Assembly (NCBI GenBank): GCA_000227505.4
Contig: AGIF02000001.1
Span: 1,012,035-1,076,034, forward strand
Source: a gamma proteobacterium HIMB55
Lineage (GTDB): Bacteria; Pseudomonadota; Gammaproteobacteria; Pseudomonadales; Halieaceae
Direction: 5' to 3'
Length of the DNA: 64,000 nt
The notes below the pieces were generated by a model. The model saw only the letters and a list, made by a program, of their open reading frames with translations. It did no database searches and was not told the DNA's origin. Shown here piece by piece: positions 48,044 through 58,191 of the stretch (the first letter of the stretch is position 1; the number at the start of each line of letters is the position of its first letter). The translations under genes and the position numbers were made by a program.

Positions 48044-49525
48044 ATGGCGCCCCAAAGAAAGCGCCAGCGTCCTGACGACTATTTCGTGGATTGGAAGGAG
48101 CGAGAAGCTCTGGCTGAATCCATGATTCCGATCGTCGGTGCACTGGCCCGCGAAAAAAATGTTAAGTGCTACATTTACGGCAAGTCGCTCGTGAACTTAA
48201 GTGTTCTCGATATCATGAAAGCCCACCGTTGGGTGCGGCAGGTCGAGGATAACGAGCTATCCGAGTTCGAAACCATTCGCATTCTAGAGACAATGGCTAA
48301 ACTCAATCTCGGCCCATCACATATCGATATCGGTCGCCTTTCGATAGAGTATTTCGATAAGGAGCAGGGCGCGGGTGCCTCGCTCGATGACTTCGTCGCC
48401 GATCGATTGTCACACCTCGTTGACTCAACAGAACGTCCCGAGGGTCCAGTCGATGTTGTCTTGTTTGGCTTCGGCCGCATTGGTCGGCTGATGGCCCGTA
48501 TTCTCGTCGCCAAGACAGACGGTGGTGACAACCTCCGTTTGCGTGCCATCGTCGTTCGCAAGGGAAGCGCCCCAGACGATCTGGTAAAACGTGCCAGCCT
48601 GCTGCGTCGAGATTCGGTACATGGCGTTTTCCAAGGCACGATTAGGGTCGATGAAGAGCGACAATCGTTTGTTGCCAATGGCAATGAAATTAAGGTGATT
48701 TATGCAAATGCGCCTGAGGACGTTGACTACGAAGCACACGGCATAACGAACTGTCTTGTTGTAGACAACACAGGCGTTTGGCGAGATCGAGATGGACTAT
48801 CGCGTCACTTGAGCGCCAAAGGTGTTAGCAAAGTCATCTTGACCGCACCAGGCAAAGGCGACATCAAGAACATCGTTGCGGGCATCAATCACCAAGACAT
48901 TGAGGCCGGTGATACCGTACTTTCCGCAGCATCTTGCACGACCAATGCGATTGTTCCGCCTTTAAAGGCCATCCACGATGAATTCGCTATCGAGTCGGGC
49001 CATGTAGAGACAGTTCACGCCTTTACTAACGACCAAAATCTGATCGACAACTACCATAAGGCAGATCGCAGGGGCCGCAGCGCACCTTTGAATCTCGTAC
49101 TGACCGAGACTGGCGCTGCAAAAGCCGTAGCAAAAGTACTTCCAGAGCTGACAGGTAAGTTGACGGGTAACGCCATTCGCGTGCCTACGCCGAACGTTTC
49201 TATGGCTATTCTAAACGTGACCCTATCCAAGGCGACGACAAAAGACGAGCTGAATGAGTTCATGCGGCAAACCGCCTTGCACTCTGCATTCCGCAAACAA
49301 ATCGATTTTTCCAACTCGCCCGAGGTGGTATCGACTGATTTTGTGGGCTCTCGGGCCGCTTGTGTTTTCGACGCTCAGGCCACCATCGTTAACGGTCGCC
49401 ATGCGGTTTTGTATCTCTGGTACGACAATGAATACGGCTATAGCTGTCAGGTTTATCGCGTTCTAGAGAAGATGGCTGGCATCAAATACCTCACCTATCC
49501 TCCTACTGATACGGGCGGACTATAA
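48044..49525 (+). CDS. gap: Glyceraldehyde-3-phosphate dehydrogenase, N-terminally extended type
   Basis: A 493-residue GAPDH. The ordinary enzyme (about 335 residues; NAD motif FGFGRIGRLMARI, catalytic Cys298 in SAASCTTNAIVPP, later NEYGYSCQV) is preceded by an extension of roughly 130 residues (DDYFVDWKEREALAESMIPIVGAL) found in the proteobacterial branch next to nqr. Start at ATG 48044 with AAAGGAAAAAGC; the longer frame from 47828 overlaps mfd and is rejected. Its metabolic direction is not evident from sequence. It stands between mfd and nqrA, as in Pseudomonas. Confidence 0.93.
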   Translation: MAPQRKRQRPDDYFVDWKEREALAESMIPIVGALAREKNVKCYIYGKSLVNLSVLDIMKAHRWVRQVEDNELSEFETIRILETMAKLNLGPSHIDIGRLSIEYFDKEQGAGASLDDFVADRLSHLVDSTERPEGPVDVVLFGFGRIGRLMARILVAKTDGGDNLRLRAIVVRKGSAPDDLVKRASLLRRDSVHGVFQGTIRVDEERQSFVANGNEIKVIYANAPEDVDYEAHGITNCLVVDNTGVWRDRDGLSRHLSAKGVSKVILTAPGKGDIKNIVAGINHQDIEAGDTVLSAASCTTNAIVPPLKAIHDEFAIESGHVETVHAFTNDQNLIDNYHKADRRGRSAPLNLVLTETGAAKAVAKVLPELTGKLTGNAIRVPTPNVSMAILNVTLSKATTKDELNEFMRQTALHSAFRKQIDFSNSPEVVSTDFVGSRAACVFDAQATIVNGRHAVLYLWYDNEYGYSCQVYRVLEKMAGIKYLTYPPTDTGGL

Positions 49526-49610
49526 CAGCCCAATCAGGTCATCAATCAGATGGCGATTTTTACCGTCATCTGAATTGCACAGAGTTGTGGTAACTCGGCG
49601 TCAGCTTCGT

Positions 49611-49800
49611 TAGAATTCGCGGCGCCGGATTTATACAAAACTGAGCTGATAACAGCCGCCGGCAAACCTGTAGTTCACTTCACTGGGGGGAGTGGCCACG
49701 CTCACATCAGACAACGTCTGATTCGCTTCGGTGCAAGCTGACTACACGACAGCTAGCGGAGGCGCGTGCGCGCGTTATGCGAACGATGATAGGGAAGGGC
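49611..49800 (+). promoter_or_regulatory. nqr promoter candidate and structured nqrA leader
   Basis: TAGAAT (49611-49616) followed by a GC-rich stretch may be the -10 box; the -35 box is weak. The roughly 180-base leader can form several hairpins: GCTG-ATAA-CAGC (49645-49656), CACT around six G (49681-49694), the perfect 7-bp ATCAGAC-AAC-GTCTGAT (49706-49722), and AGCTG...CAGCT (49736-49754). AGGGAAGGGC precedes the nqrA ATG. Confidence 0.45.
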
Positions 49801-51147
49801 ATGATAAAAATTCGCCGGGGACTCGATATCCCATTGGCAGGCGCTCCAGAGCAGTCGATTGCTCGTGAGTTCTCGCCACGTAATGTAGCGCTCGTTGGAG
49901 CAGACTACATTGGAATGAAACCAACAATGGCTATTGCCGAGGGCGATACTGTCGCCAAAGGGCAAGCGCTGTTTACCGATAAGAAATGCGAGGGGGTGGT
50001 TTACACAGCACCCGCATCTGGACGCGTATCAGCGATTAACCGGGGTGCACGTCGCGTTTTTCAGTCCATCGTAATTGAAGTTGATGACTCCATTGACTCG
50101 GTTCGTTGGGACGCGATCGCTCGAGACGAGCTAGTATCGCTCCCTTCGGAGGCGGTCAAGGCTAGGTTGCTCGAGTCAGGTGAGTGGACAGCTTTGCGAG
50201 TACGCCCGTTCAATAAAGTGGCGGATCCTGCAACCACGCCAGCGGGCGTTTTCGTGACGGCCATGGACACACGTCCACACGCGGTCAATCCCGAGTGGGT
50301 CATCGCAGAACAATCCGAGGCCTTCGTAGCTGGTCAGGAAGTGCTCGTCGCATTAGTCGATTGTCCTGTCCACGTCTGCGTAGCAGCGGGCAGTCAAGCC
50401 CCCGTTGCGGCGCACGACCGCGTTCAAGTGGCTGAGTTTTCCGGGCCGCATCCTGCGGGCCTTGCTGGTACTCATGTTCATTTTCTTCAGGGCGCCTCGC
50501 TGACTAAGCTCGCCTGGACCATCGACTATCAAGACGTGATTGCTATCGGTAACCTCTTCTTGCGTGGAGAGGTTGATACATCGCGTGTGATCTCGGTGTC
50601 GGGTCCAGCCGCAACCAATCCTGAAATTATCCGAACTGCCCGCGGTGCTGACATCGAAGCCATTACGGCGGGTAATCAGGCCGTTGGTGAGAATCGACTG
50701 ATCAGTGGTGCAGTGCTTGGTGGTCGAGGAGTGCAAGCGCACTCAGCCTATCTGGGGCGCTACCACAACCAAGTTTCTATCTTGTCAGAGGGCAGAGACC
50801 GGGTCTTCATGGGCTGGCTAGCACCCGGCACGAAAAAGCATTCTGCGATGGGTATTTATCTATCCAGCCTCTTCGGCCGGAAGCCGCTCGCTATGACAAC
50901 AACCACGAATGGGTCCGAGCGTGCAATGGTGCCCGTAGGCGCCTACGAGCGCGTTATGCCGCTCGATGTGTTACCGACGCAACTCCTCCGCGCATTGTTG
51001 GTGGGAGACACCGAGACGGCGCAAGCCCTGGGTTGCTTGGAGCTCGACGAAGAAGATTTGGCCCTGTGTACCTATGTGTGCCCAGGAAAATATGAATATG
51101 GTCCAGTTTTGCGAGACAACCTGGCGCGGATTGAGAAAGAGGGATAA
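49801..51147 (+). CDS. nqrA: Na+-translocating NADH:quinone reductase subunit A
   Basis: A 448-residue peripheral cytoplasmic subunit, typical length. It begins MIKIRRGLDIPLAGAPEQ at ATG 49801, after AGGGAAGGGC; the frame open to 49777 adds an unneeded MRTMIGKG. Family marks include GADYIGMKP, DKKCEGVVYTAPASGRV and the C-terminal LDEEDLALCTYVCPGKYEYG. NqrA binds ubiquinone at the base of the complex. nqrB follows after 3 bases. Confidence 0.96.
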   Translation: MIKIRRGLDIPLAGAPEQSIAREFSPRNVALVGADYIGMKPTMAIAEGDTVAKGQALFTDKKCEGVVYTAPASGRVSAINRGARRVFQSIVIEVDDSIDSVRWDAIARDELVSLPSEAVKARLLESGEWTALRVRPFNKVADPATTPAGVFVTAMDTRPHAVNPEWVIAEQSEAFVAGQEVLVALVDCPVHVCVAAGSQAPVAAHDRVQVAEFSGPHPAGLAGTHVHFLQGASLTKLAWTIDYQDVIAIGNLFLRGEVDTSRVISVSGPAATNPEIIRTARGADIEAITAGNQAVGENRLISGAVLGGRGVQAHSAYLGRYHNQVSILSEGRDRVFMGWLAPGTKKHSAMGIYLSSLFGRKPLAMTTTTNGSERAMVPVGAYERVMPLDVLPTQLLRALLVGDTETAQALGCLELDEEDLALCTYVCPGKYEYGPVLRDNLARIEKEG

Positions 51148-51150
51148 GTC

Positions 51151-52350
51151 GTGGGATTACGCAGTACGTTAGACAATCTTGAGCCTCATTTTAAACCGGG
51201 CGGGAAATACGAGTCCTGGTACGCGCTGTACGAGGCCGTGGATACCATTTTCTACAGCCCATCGAGTGTGACAAAAGCATCTGCCCACGTTCGTGACGGT
51301 ATCGACCTTAAGCGCATCATGATCACGGTGTGGTTCTGCACCTTCCCAGCCATGTTTTACGGTATGTATAACATTGGTTATCACGCTAATGAGGTTATTG
51401 TTGCAGGCGGTTATGCGCTGGAAGGTTGGCGTGGCGCGGTAGTTGCCAGCTTGGGTGGCTTCGATCCGAACAGCCTGTGGGATAACTTCCTCTACGGCGC
51501 GGTCCATTTCCTCCCGCTATACGCTATTACCTTCGCGGTGGGTGGTTTCTGGGAAGTGCTGTTTGCCATGAAGCGTGGCCACGAAATTAACGAAGGCTTC
51601 TTCGTCACCTCTATCCTGTTCACCCTGACACTGCCGCCCGATCTTCCACTTTGGCAAGCGGCGATGGGCATTACCTTCGGTATTGTCGTTGCCAAGGAAG
51701 TATTTGGTGGCACAGGTAAGAATTTCTTGAATCCGGCGCTCACTGGCCGTGCCTTCCTCTATTTTGCCTACCCTGCACAGCTTTCTGGCGACACAGTGTG
51801 GACGGCCGTGGACGGTTACTCAGGTGCGACAGCCCTCAGCGTTGTTGCGAACGACGGTATGGCGGGTCTCACTTCAGCCTACACATGGTCAGAAGCATTT
51901 TTGGGCGCCATGCCAGGTTCGATTGGGGAGACTTCCACGCTTGCGATCATGATCGGCGGCGGTGTTCTCTTGCTGATGGGTATTGCGTCATGGCGGGTTG
52001 TAGCTGGCTGCTTCGCAGGCATGATTGGCTTCTCGTTGCTGCTCAACGCGATTGGCTCAGATACCAACCCCATGTTCGCAATGCCTTGGTACTGGCACAT
52101 GGTGATCGGAAGCTTCGCATTTGGCGCCTTCTTTATGGCGACGGACCCTGTATCCGCCGCAATGACCAACGGCGGTCGTTGGGCCTACGGCGCGCTAATT
52201 GGCGTCATGTGCGTACTGATTCGCGTTGTTAACCCTGCCTTCCCGGAGGGCATGATGCTCGCCATTTTGTTTGCAAACCTGTTCGCTCCCCTTTTTGACA
52301 ATTTTGTGGTGCAGGCAAATATTAAGAGGAGACTTGCTCGTGTCAGCTAA
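51151..52350 (+). CDS. nqrB: Na+-NQR subunit B
   Basis: A 399-residue membrane subunit with about ten helices. Thr227 in [10 protein letters not shown] is the residue covalently flavinylated with FMN by ApbE; riboflavin is also held here in the known complex. GTG start three bases after nqrA. Other marks are [20 protein letters not shown] and [18 protein letters not shown]. NqrB is the main Na+-channel subunit together with D and E. It overlaps nqrC by 11 bases. Confidence 0.96.
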   Translation: MGLRSTLDNLEPHFKPGGKYESWYALYEAVDTIFYSPSSVTKASAHVRDGIDLKRIMITVWFCTFPAMFYGMYNIGYHANEVIVAGGYALEGWRGAVVASLGGFDPNSLWDNFLYGAVHFLPLYAITFAVGGFWEVLFAMKRGHEINEGFFVTSILFTLTLPPDLPLWQAAMGITFGIVVAKEVFGGTGKNFLNPALTGRAFLYFAYPAQLSGDTVWTAVDGYSGATALSVVANDGMAGLTSAYTWSEAFLGAMPGSIGETSTLAIMIGGGVLLLMGIASWRVVAGCFAGMIGFSLLLNAIGSDTNPMFAMPWYWHMVIGSFAFGAFFMATDPVSAAMTNGGRWAYGALIGVMCVLIRVVNPAFPEGMMLAILFANLFAPLFDNFVVQANIKRRLARVS

Positions 52351-53116
52351 GAACGAAACGCTTTCTCGTGTACTCACCGTCGCGCTTGGGCTGTGTATTG
52401 TTTGTTCTGTGGTTGTATCCACAGCAGCAGTTGCTTTAAAGCCACAGCAGGCGGCGAATAAGGCGCGCGACTTAAAGCGCAACATACTCATGGCGGGGGG
52501 GCTTTATAACCCCGAGTTGAGTGTTGAAGAGCAGTTCGCAAGTATTCAGACCCGTGTTGTGGATCTCGATACAGGAATGTTCCTCGACGACGTTGATCCG
52601 TCGACCTTCGATCAACGCAAGTCTGCAAAGGATCCCGCAAGCTCTAAAGCGCTCTCTGGCGACGAGGACCCTGCAAAGATCCTGCGACGGGAGAACCGCG
52701 CGACGGTTTACCTAGTTAATGACGATGCCGGTGACCTAGACCGAATTATCTTGCCGATTCACGGTTATGGCTTGTGGTCCACGCTCTATGGGTTTGTAGC
52801 GCTTGAATCAGACGCCAACACCATTGTGGGACTGGGATTCTACGAGCATGGAGAAACCCCAGGGTTGGGTGGTGAGGTTGATAACCCCAACTGGAAAGCA
52901 AAGTGGCCTGGAAAATTGGCTTACAAAGACGGTGAGGTTGCCATCAGCGTACTCAAAGGCGCTGTTAATCCAGCTTCAAGCAACGCCAGTTGGCAAGTAG
53001 ACGGTTTATCCGGTGCAACCCTGACGACCAAAGGCGTTCACAATCTTGTTCAGTACTGGCTCGGTGACGACGGTTTTGCGCCGTTGCTTGGCAATATCCG
53101 TGGAGGCAATGCGTGA
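52340..53116 (+). CDS. nqrC: Na+-NQR subunit C
   Basis: A 258-residue subunit with one N-terminal helix ([23 protein letters not shown]) and a periplasmic FMN-binding domain. Thr227 in [13 protein letters not shown] is the site of covalent FMN. GTG 52340 is the start ([11 protein letters not shown]), with AAGAGGAGAC upstream inside nqrB; the frame is open further to 52271 but that would overlap nqrB without need. Confidence 0.95.
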   Translation: MSAKNETLSRVLTVALGLCIVCSVVVSTAAVALKPQQAANKARDLKRNILMAGGLYNPELSVEEQFASIQTRVVDLDTGMFLDDVDPSTFDQRKSAKDPASSKALSGDEDPAKILRRENRATVYLVNDDAGDLDRIILPIHGYGLWSTLYGFVALESDANTIVGLGFYEHGETPGLGGEVDNPNWKAKWPGKLAYKDGEVAISVLKGAVNPASSNASWQVDGLSGATLTTKGVHNLVQYWLGDDGFAPLLGNIRGGNA

Positions 53117-53775
53117 TGAATATTCGCGAGACACTCTTTTCTCCAATCATCCAGAACAACCCCATTGCTCTGCAGATTCTCGGCATCTGCTCAGCGCTGG
53201 CGGTTACTTCATCGCTTGAGGTGAGTGTGGTGATGTCGATTGCGTTGACAGCGGTTACGGCCTGTTCATCGTTCTTCATCTCAATGATCCGTAATTTCAT
53301 CCCATCGAGCATACGTATCATCGTTCAGATGACCATTATTGCCTCGCTGGTGATCGTGGTGGACCAGATCTTGAAGGCGGTGGCCTACGACATCTCTAAG
53401 CAACTCTCGGTATTTGTGGGTTTGATCATCACGAACTGCATTGTGATGGGTCGTGCAGAAGCGTTTGCCATGAAGAACCCGCCGCTACCAAGCTTTCTAG
53501 ACGGGCTCGGTAACGGACTGGGGTACTCATTTGTGCTTCTCGTCGTTGGTTTTGTTCGAGAACTGTTCGGTGCAGGCAAGCTATTTGGGGTGGAGATTCT
53601 TCCACTGGTTACCGAAGGTGGTTGGTATAACCCCAATGGATTGCTACTTCTTCCGCCCAGTGCGTTCTTCTTGATCGGTTTCTTAATTTGGGCCATCCGC
53701 GCTATACAAACGGATCAGGTTGAAGAGCCAGAATTCAAAATTGCGAAACACACATCGACTGAGGAGGCTGCGTAA
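53116..53775 (+). CDS. nqrD: Na+-NQR subunit D
   Basis: A six-helix membrane subunit of about 219 residues, homologous to NqrE in inverted topology. [18 protein letters not shown] and [18 protein letters not shown] carry the conserved Cys residues (Cys29 area and Cys112 area) that hold the intramembrane iron centre with those of NqrE. Start at ATG 53116, which overlaps the nqrC stop by one base; GTG 53113 is also possible. Confidence 0.95.
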   Translation: MNIRETLFSPIIQNNPIALQILGICSALAVTSSLEVSVVMSIALTAVTACSSFFISMIRNFIPSSIRIIVQMTIIASLVIVVDQILKAVAYDISKQLSVFVGLIITNCIVMGRAEAFAMKNPPLPSFLDGLGNGLGYSFVLLVVGFVRELFGAGKLFGVEILPLVTEGGWYNPNGLLLLPPSAFFLIGFLIWAIRAIQTDQVEEPEFKIAKHTSTEEAA

Positions 53776-54383
53776 TGGAACATTATTTGAGCCTTTTTGT
53801 TCGTGCCGTCTTCATTGAGAACATGGCGCTTGCCTTCTTCCTGGGCATGTGCACATTTCTCGCGGTTTCCAAGAAAATTTCCGCGGCCTTTGGTTTAGGC
53901 GTTGCGGTTGTTGTGGTGCTTACCATCACGGTGCCTGTTAATAACCTGATTTATCAGAATTGGTTAGCGGATGGCGCGCTTGCTTGGGCAGGATACCCAG
54001 ATCTTGACTTGAGCTTCCTTGGTCTGCTGTCGTACATCGGCGTGATTGCGGCGCTGGTGCAAATCTTGGAAATGTTCTTGGATAAATATGTGCCCGCTCT
54101 GTACGCAGCGTTGGGTGTGTTTTTGCCGCTGATCACAGTGAACTGCGCCATTTTGGGTGCGTCACTCTTTATGGTAGAGCGCAGCTACGACTTCGGTGAG
54201 AGTGTGGTGTTTGGCTTCGGTTCTGGTGTGGGCTGGGCGTTGGCTATCGTTGCACTTGCAGGGATCCGGGAAAAGCTGAAGTACAGCGATGTTCCTGATG
54301 GGTTGCAGGGGCTGGGCATAACCTTTATCACTGTGGGACTGATGTCTCTGGGCTTTATGTCGTTCGGCGGCATCGATATCTAA
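53775..54383 (+). CDS. nqrE: Na+-NQR subunit E
   Basis: A 202-residue six-helix subunit. [20 protein letters not shown] and [17 protein letters not shown] contain the cysteines that, with NqrD, bind the intramembrane [2Fe-2S] or Fe centre. The ATG overlaps the nqrD stop by one base. The protein pairs with NqrD to form the half-channels. Confidence 0.95.
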   Translation: MEHYLSLFVRAVFIENMALAFFLGMCTFLAVSKKISAAFGLGVAVVVVLTITVPVNNLIYQNWLADGALAWAGYPDLDLSFLGLLSYIGVIAALVQILEMFLDKYVPALYAALGVFLPLITVNCAILGASLFMVERSYDFGESVVFGFGSGVGWALAIVALAGIREKLKYSDVPDGLQGLGITFITVGLMSLGFMSFGGIDI

Positions 54384-54412
54384 TTCGCTGTAAGTAGCGT
54401 TAGGAGAGATAA

Positions 54413-55636
54413 GTGTTTACAACTATTTTCTTTGGCGTTGGCATGTTTACTGCCGTTGTTGTCGCCTTGGTAATGGTCATTCTTGCGGCGCGCAGCAAGC
54501 TGGTTGCGAGTGGCAATATCAATATCGAAATTAACGGCGAGAAGACGATTCAAGTACCTGCGGGTGGCAAGCTGCTGCAAACGCTGGCGGATGCCGATCT
54601 ATTCCTCGCCAGCGCCTGTGGCGGTGGCGGCACCTGCGCTCAGTGTAAGTGTGTTGTCGCCGAGGGCGGCGGTTCGTTGCTTCCCACTGAAGCTACTCAC
54701 TTTACACGACGAGAAGCCAATGATGGCTGGCGCCTCTCGTGTCAGACCCCGGTTAAGCAAGACATGAAGATCGAGATACCGGAAGAGGTCTTTGGTGTTA
54801 AGCAGTGGGAGTGCACCGTTGAATCAAACGATAATGTTGCAACCTTCATCAAAGAGCTCGTACTCAAATTGCCTGAAGGCGAGAGCGTTGACTTCCGTGC
54901 AGGCGGTTATGTGCAGTTAGAGTGCCCACCTCACGCGGTTAAGTTCTCTGACTTTGACATTGGCGAAGAGTATCGCGGTGATTGGGAGCATTTTGGCTTC
55001 TTCAAGCTCGAGTCTGCGTCTCCTGAGACGACGATTCGTGCTTACTCGATGGCGAACTACCCCGAGGAGAAGGGCGTCGTTAAGTTCAACATCCGGGTAG
55101 CTACTCCGCCTCCGCGCACTGAAGGATTGCCGCCAGGGATTATGTCGAGCTGGGTCTTCAACCTTAAGGCTGGCGATAAGGTCAATGTCTACGGTCCATT
55201 CGGTGAGTTCTTTGCGAAAGAGACTGACGCTGAGATGGTATTCATCGGTGGTGGTGCGGGTATGGCACCTATGCGTTCTCACATTTTTGATCAGCTTCGG
55301 CGGATCAACACCGATCGTAAGATTAGCTTCTGGTACGGTGCGCGCTCGCTACGTGAAATGTTCTATGTTGAGGATTACGACACGCTCGCGGCTGAGAACG
55401 ACAACTTTGATTGGCACGTTGCGCTCTCCGATCCGCAGCCAGAAGACAACTGGGATGGCTTAACAGGCTTTATCCACAACGTTCTGTTTGAACAGTATCT
55501 GAAGGACCATCCGGCGCCTGAGGATTGTGAGTATTACATGTGTGGGCCACCCATGATGAACAAAGCATGTATCGATATGTTGCTTGACCTCGGTGTTGAG
55601 CGCGAGAACATCTTCTTGGACGATTTCGGTGGCTAA
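54413..55636 (+). CDS. nqrF: Na+-NQR subunit F, NADH-oxidising
   Basis: A 407-residue entry subunit. One N-terminal helix, a plant-type [2Fe-2S] domain with Cys69, Cys75, Cys78 and Cys110 ([13 protein letters not shown] and SCQTP), then an FAD domain ([11 protein letters not shown]) and NADH domain ([23 protein letters not shown]). The start is GTG 54413 after TAGGAGAGATAA. It ends in FLDDFGG. apbE starts inside its last codons. Confidence 0.96.
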   Translation: MFTTIFFGVGMFTAVVVALVMVILAARSKLVASGNINIEINGEKTIQVPAGGKLLQTLADADLFLASACGGGGTCAQCKCVVAEGGGSLLPTEATHFTRREANDGWRLSCQTPVKQDMKIEIPEEVFGVKQWECTVESNDNVATFIKELVLKLPEGESVDFRAGGYVQLECPPHAVKFSDFDIGEEYRGDWEHFGFFKLESASPETTIRAYSMANYPEEKGVVKFNIRVATPPPRTEGLPPGIMSSWVFNLKAGDKVNVYGPFGEFFAKETDAEMVFIGGGAGMAPMRSHIFDQLRRINTDRKISFWYGARSLREMFYVEDYDTLAAENDNFDWHVALSDPQPEDNWDGLTGFIHNVLFEQYLKDHPAPEDCEYYMCGPPMMNKACIDMLLDLGVERENIFLDDFGG

Positions 55637-56687
55637 GGCCATTCGGACGTCAATAAGAAGGCCAGCCTTAGTGCTGGCCTTTTTGCTTCTTGTTTTAGGT
55701 TGCAGCGAAAACTCTACGACGCAAAAACTTTCGGGAGGTGTTTTCGGTACCACGTGGAACTTAACCTACCTCGATGCACCTGAGGGTATTACTCGCGACC
55801 AGATTGAGACAGCGGTAGTTGGCGCGTTTGCGGTCGTGGACGACAGCATGAACAACTACCGGGCGGATTCGACCATCAGTGAATTGAACGCACTCGATAA
55901 AATGACCGTCTTCGAAGTCGATTGGGATTTCGCGCTGGTCTTTAACACCGCGTTCGACATCTACACTGCAACAGACGGTGCTTACGACCCTTCCGTATCG
56001 CCGCTCGTCAACTTGTGGGGCTTCGGTCCTAAAGAAGTTATTCGTCGGCCATCAAGCGAGGCAATCGAGGCGTTGGTACCGATCGTTGGCTTGGAGGAAT
56101 TCGCTTGGGATTTATCCACGCGCGCTTTTGTTAAGAAACACGCTAAATCTGAGCTCGATTTCTCATCTATTGCTAAGGGTTATGCAGTCGATCTCGCCGC
56201 TGACGAGCTTATCGAGTTAGGTGTCAATAACTTTATGCTAGAAGTCGGTGGTGAGATTCAAACACGCGGGAATAGTCCGCGCGGTGATCTCTGGCGGTTG
56301 GCTATTGAGAACCCCGTGGCGGGGGCTGCCGGAGGTGTCTACACCGCAATTTCGGTTACCGATGTTGGCATTGCGACTTCTGGAGATTATCGAAATTTTT
56401 TCGTTGAGAATGGGGTTCGCTATTCGCACCTTATTGATCCCCGCACCTCACAGCCGATTGAGCATGACCTGGTGTCCGTGACGGTCGTACATCCATCAAC
56501 CATGATTGCAGATGCCTGGGCGACGGCACTCATGATTGTAGGCACAGAAGAGGCATTAAGGTTGGCAAATATCCATGAGCTCGGTGTTCTCTTAATTTCT
56601 CGCGACGGACAGCAGCTGGTAAGCTCAAATAACGAACTTATGTCGCAATGGTTGAGGACATCGGATAAAGAGGATGATACCGAATGA
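55629..56687 (+). CDS. apbE: FAD:protein FMN transferase, lipoprotein
   Basis: A 352-residue periplasmic lipoprotein that transfers FMN from FAD to the threonines of NqrB and NqrC. The start is best placed at GTG 55629 ([16 protein letters not shown]); the signal ends with the lipobox LVLGC. Motifs [52 protein letters not shown] and [10 protein letters not shown] belong to ApbE. The coding sequence for the signal helix contains a perfect terminator-like hairpin (55658-55684). It overlaps nqrF by 8 and nqrM by 4 bases. Confidence 0.94.
   Translation: MAKAIRTSIRRPALVLAFLLLVLGCSENSTTQKLSGGVFGTTWNLTYLDAPEGITRDQIETAVVGAFAVVDDSMNNYRADSTISELNALDKMTVFEVDWDFALVFNTAFDIYTATDGAYDPSVSPLVNLWGFGPKEVIRRPSSEAIEALVPIVGLEEFAWDLSTRAFVKKHAKSELDFSSIAKGYAVDLAADELIELGVNNFMLEVGGEIQTRGNSPRGDLWRLAIENPVAGAAGGVYTAISVTDVGIATSGDYRNFFVENGVRYSHLIDPRTSQPIEHDLVSVTVVHPSTMIADAWATALMIVGTEEALRLANIHELGVLLISRDGQQLVSSNNELMSQWLRTSDKEDDTE
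55658..55684 (+). terminator. Terminator-like hairpin inside apbE signal region
   Basis: AAGGCCAGC (55658-55666), loop CTTAGT, GCTGGCCTT (55673-55681) form a perfect 9-bp stem, and the T-run TTTTT starts at its end (55680-55684), the form of an intrinsic terminator. It lies 22 bases after the nqrF stop and inside the apbE frame. Confidence 0.65.
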
Positions 56688-56956
56688 TTTTTCTCATTAG
56701 TTTTATTGTTTTCGCCTTTATCCTTGCCGCTATGGCAGTGGGTGTTATCGCGGGTAGAGAGCCGATTAAAGGCTCCTGTGGCGGCATTGGTGCTCTCGGT
56801 ATCGATCAATCTTGCGAGATATGTGGTGGTGACCCACAACGCTGCGAGACAGAGACACGCTCACCCGCTGACGCGATGGCCGCTTCTGCAGCTGAAAACG
56901 GTACCGAGGCGCGACCTGAGAAAGGCGCCGTGGTTTTCGATCCCGCTGAGAAGTAA
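56684..56956 (+). CDS. nqrM: Na+-NQR maturation protein NqrM
   Basis: A 90-residue membrane-anchored protein (DUF539). One N-terminal helix (FLISFIVFAFILAAMAVGVIAG) is followed by a cysteine cluster: Cys32 (KGSCGGIG), Cys44 and Cys47 (SCEICGGD) and Cys54. In Vibrio the family delivers iron to the NqrD/NqrE site. The ATG overlaps the apbE stop (4 bases). The C-terminal tail is Ala/Glu-rich and probably disordered. Confidence 0.92.
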   Translation: MIFLISFIVFAFILAAMAVGVIAGREPIKGSCGGIGALGIDQSCEICGGDPQRCETETRSPADAMAASAAENGTEARPEKGAVVFDPAEK

Positions 56957-56961
56957 GGCCT

Positions 56962-58191
56962 TTGCCGATTGAATTAGACATCGCACGTAGGCTTAGCTTC
57001 AGCTCGGAGCAGAGGGCGTTTACCCGCTGGGTAGCCATTTTGTCTGCTACCGGTATGGCGGTTGGTGTTGCAAGTCTTATCGTCGTTCTGTCTGTTATGA
57101 ACGGACTCGCCGGGGAACTAACCGGCAGACTGCTCAATGCGGTGCCTCACGTTTCCATCTCATCAACGGGCCCATTGGACGAGAGTCGTGCGCTTTCGCA
57201 AACCCTGGAGGGTGATTGGTCCGGGGCTCAAGCTTCCCCTTTCATTAAGCGCCAAGTAATGCTTCGATCGCTTTTTTTCTCTTCGGGCGCTGAACTTACA
57301 GGATATGCCGAGGACCACTCTTACAGTGCTGATGTGACGCTGATAGACGGCAACTTAGCTGCGTTATCTAAAGAGCGGTTTAGCATTGCACTGGGTAATT
57401 CGCTTGCACAACAGCTCGGTGTGGGTGTCGGAGATCAGGTCGATGCAGTACTCCCTCAGCTTTCAGTAACCCCCCTAGGTCCGGTCCCTCGCTACCGCCG
57501 GCTAACCGTGCGGGCGGTGGTTTCAGTCGGCGCCTCACCCGATAGCACGCTGGCGTGGACGTCCTACGAGAGCTTGCAGCGATTAGCGCGAGCCAGACAA
57601 CCAGACGGTGTGCAAATTCGTCTTGCTGATCCAGGCGCTGCAGGGATCATTGCCGAGCAAATAAAGGAGCGAGTATCAAAGCCTTCACATGTGACTACAT
57701 GGGCAGATACGAATCAGTCGCTGTTTGCTGCGATAAGAATGGAAAAGGTTTTAGTCAGCATCCTGTTGTCAGCACTAATCGCTGTCGCCGCTTTTAGTGT
57801 TGTGTCGTCTCTGACGATGTCTGTCTCTGAAAAACGATCAGATATCGCGGCACTCCGGGTAATGGGCCTAACACCAAGGAGTGTAATGATCAGCTTTTTG
57901 ATACATGGGCTGTTGCTCGCGGTTTTAGGTGTTGTCGTTGGAACCTTTCTGGGACTTGGTATTGCGATAAACCTCGAGGGGATTATGAGTGGTATCGAAC
58001 GTTTTTTTGGCTGGACCTTGTTTGATCCAGACGTTTACTACATCGGTGGCTTGCCAACAAAGATACTGGTAACGGATATTATCGGAATCATATCGGGTGC
58101 AGTTTTACTCAGTATTGTTGCCGCTACCTACCCGGCAATTAGGGCAAGTCGTGTCTCACCGGTTACTGCTTTGGAGGGCTTACACGTATGA
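56962..58191 (+). CDS. lolC: Lipoprotein-releasing ABC transporter permease LolC/E (first copy)
   Basis: A 409-residue inner-membrane permease. Helix 1 holds the MacB/LolC-type motif (MAVGVASLIVVLSVMNGL), then a periplasmic domain, then three C-terminal helices (VSILLSALIAVAAFSVVSSL, ISFLIHGLLLAVLGVVVGTF and the last one). The final region ends YPAIRASRVSPVTALEG. TTG start 5 bases after nqrM, with AAGG ahead. With LolD and the next permease it releases lipoproteins to LolA. Calling it LolC rather than LolE is by position. Confidence 0.9.
   Translation: MPIELDIARRLSFSSEQRAFTRWVAILSATGMAVGVASLIVVLSVMNGLAGELTGRLLNAVPHVSISSTGPLDESRALSQTLEGDWSGAQASPFIKRQVMLRSLFFSSGAELTGYAEDHSYSADVTLIDGNLAALSKERFSIALGNSLAQQLGVGVGDQVDAVLPQLSVTPLGPVPRYRRLTVRAVVSVGASPDSTLAWTSYESLQRLARARQPDGVQIRLADPGAAGIIAEQIKERVSKPSHVTTWADTNQSLFAAIRMEKVLVSILLSALIAVAAFSVVSSLTMSVSEKRSDIAALRVMGLTPRSVMISFLIHGLLLAVLGVVVGTFLGLGIAINLEGIMSGIERFFGWTLFDPDVYYIGGLPTKILVTDIIGIISGAVLLSIVAATYPAIRASRVSPVTALEGLHV

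Noticed and set aside
49526-49610. CAGATG...CATCTG inverted repeat after gap as a terminator
   Set aside because: A 6-bp stem with a long loop and no T-run after it; too weak to call.
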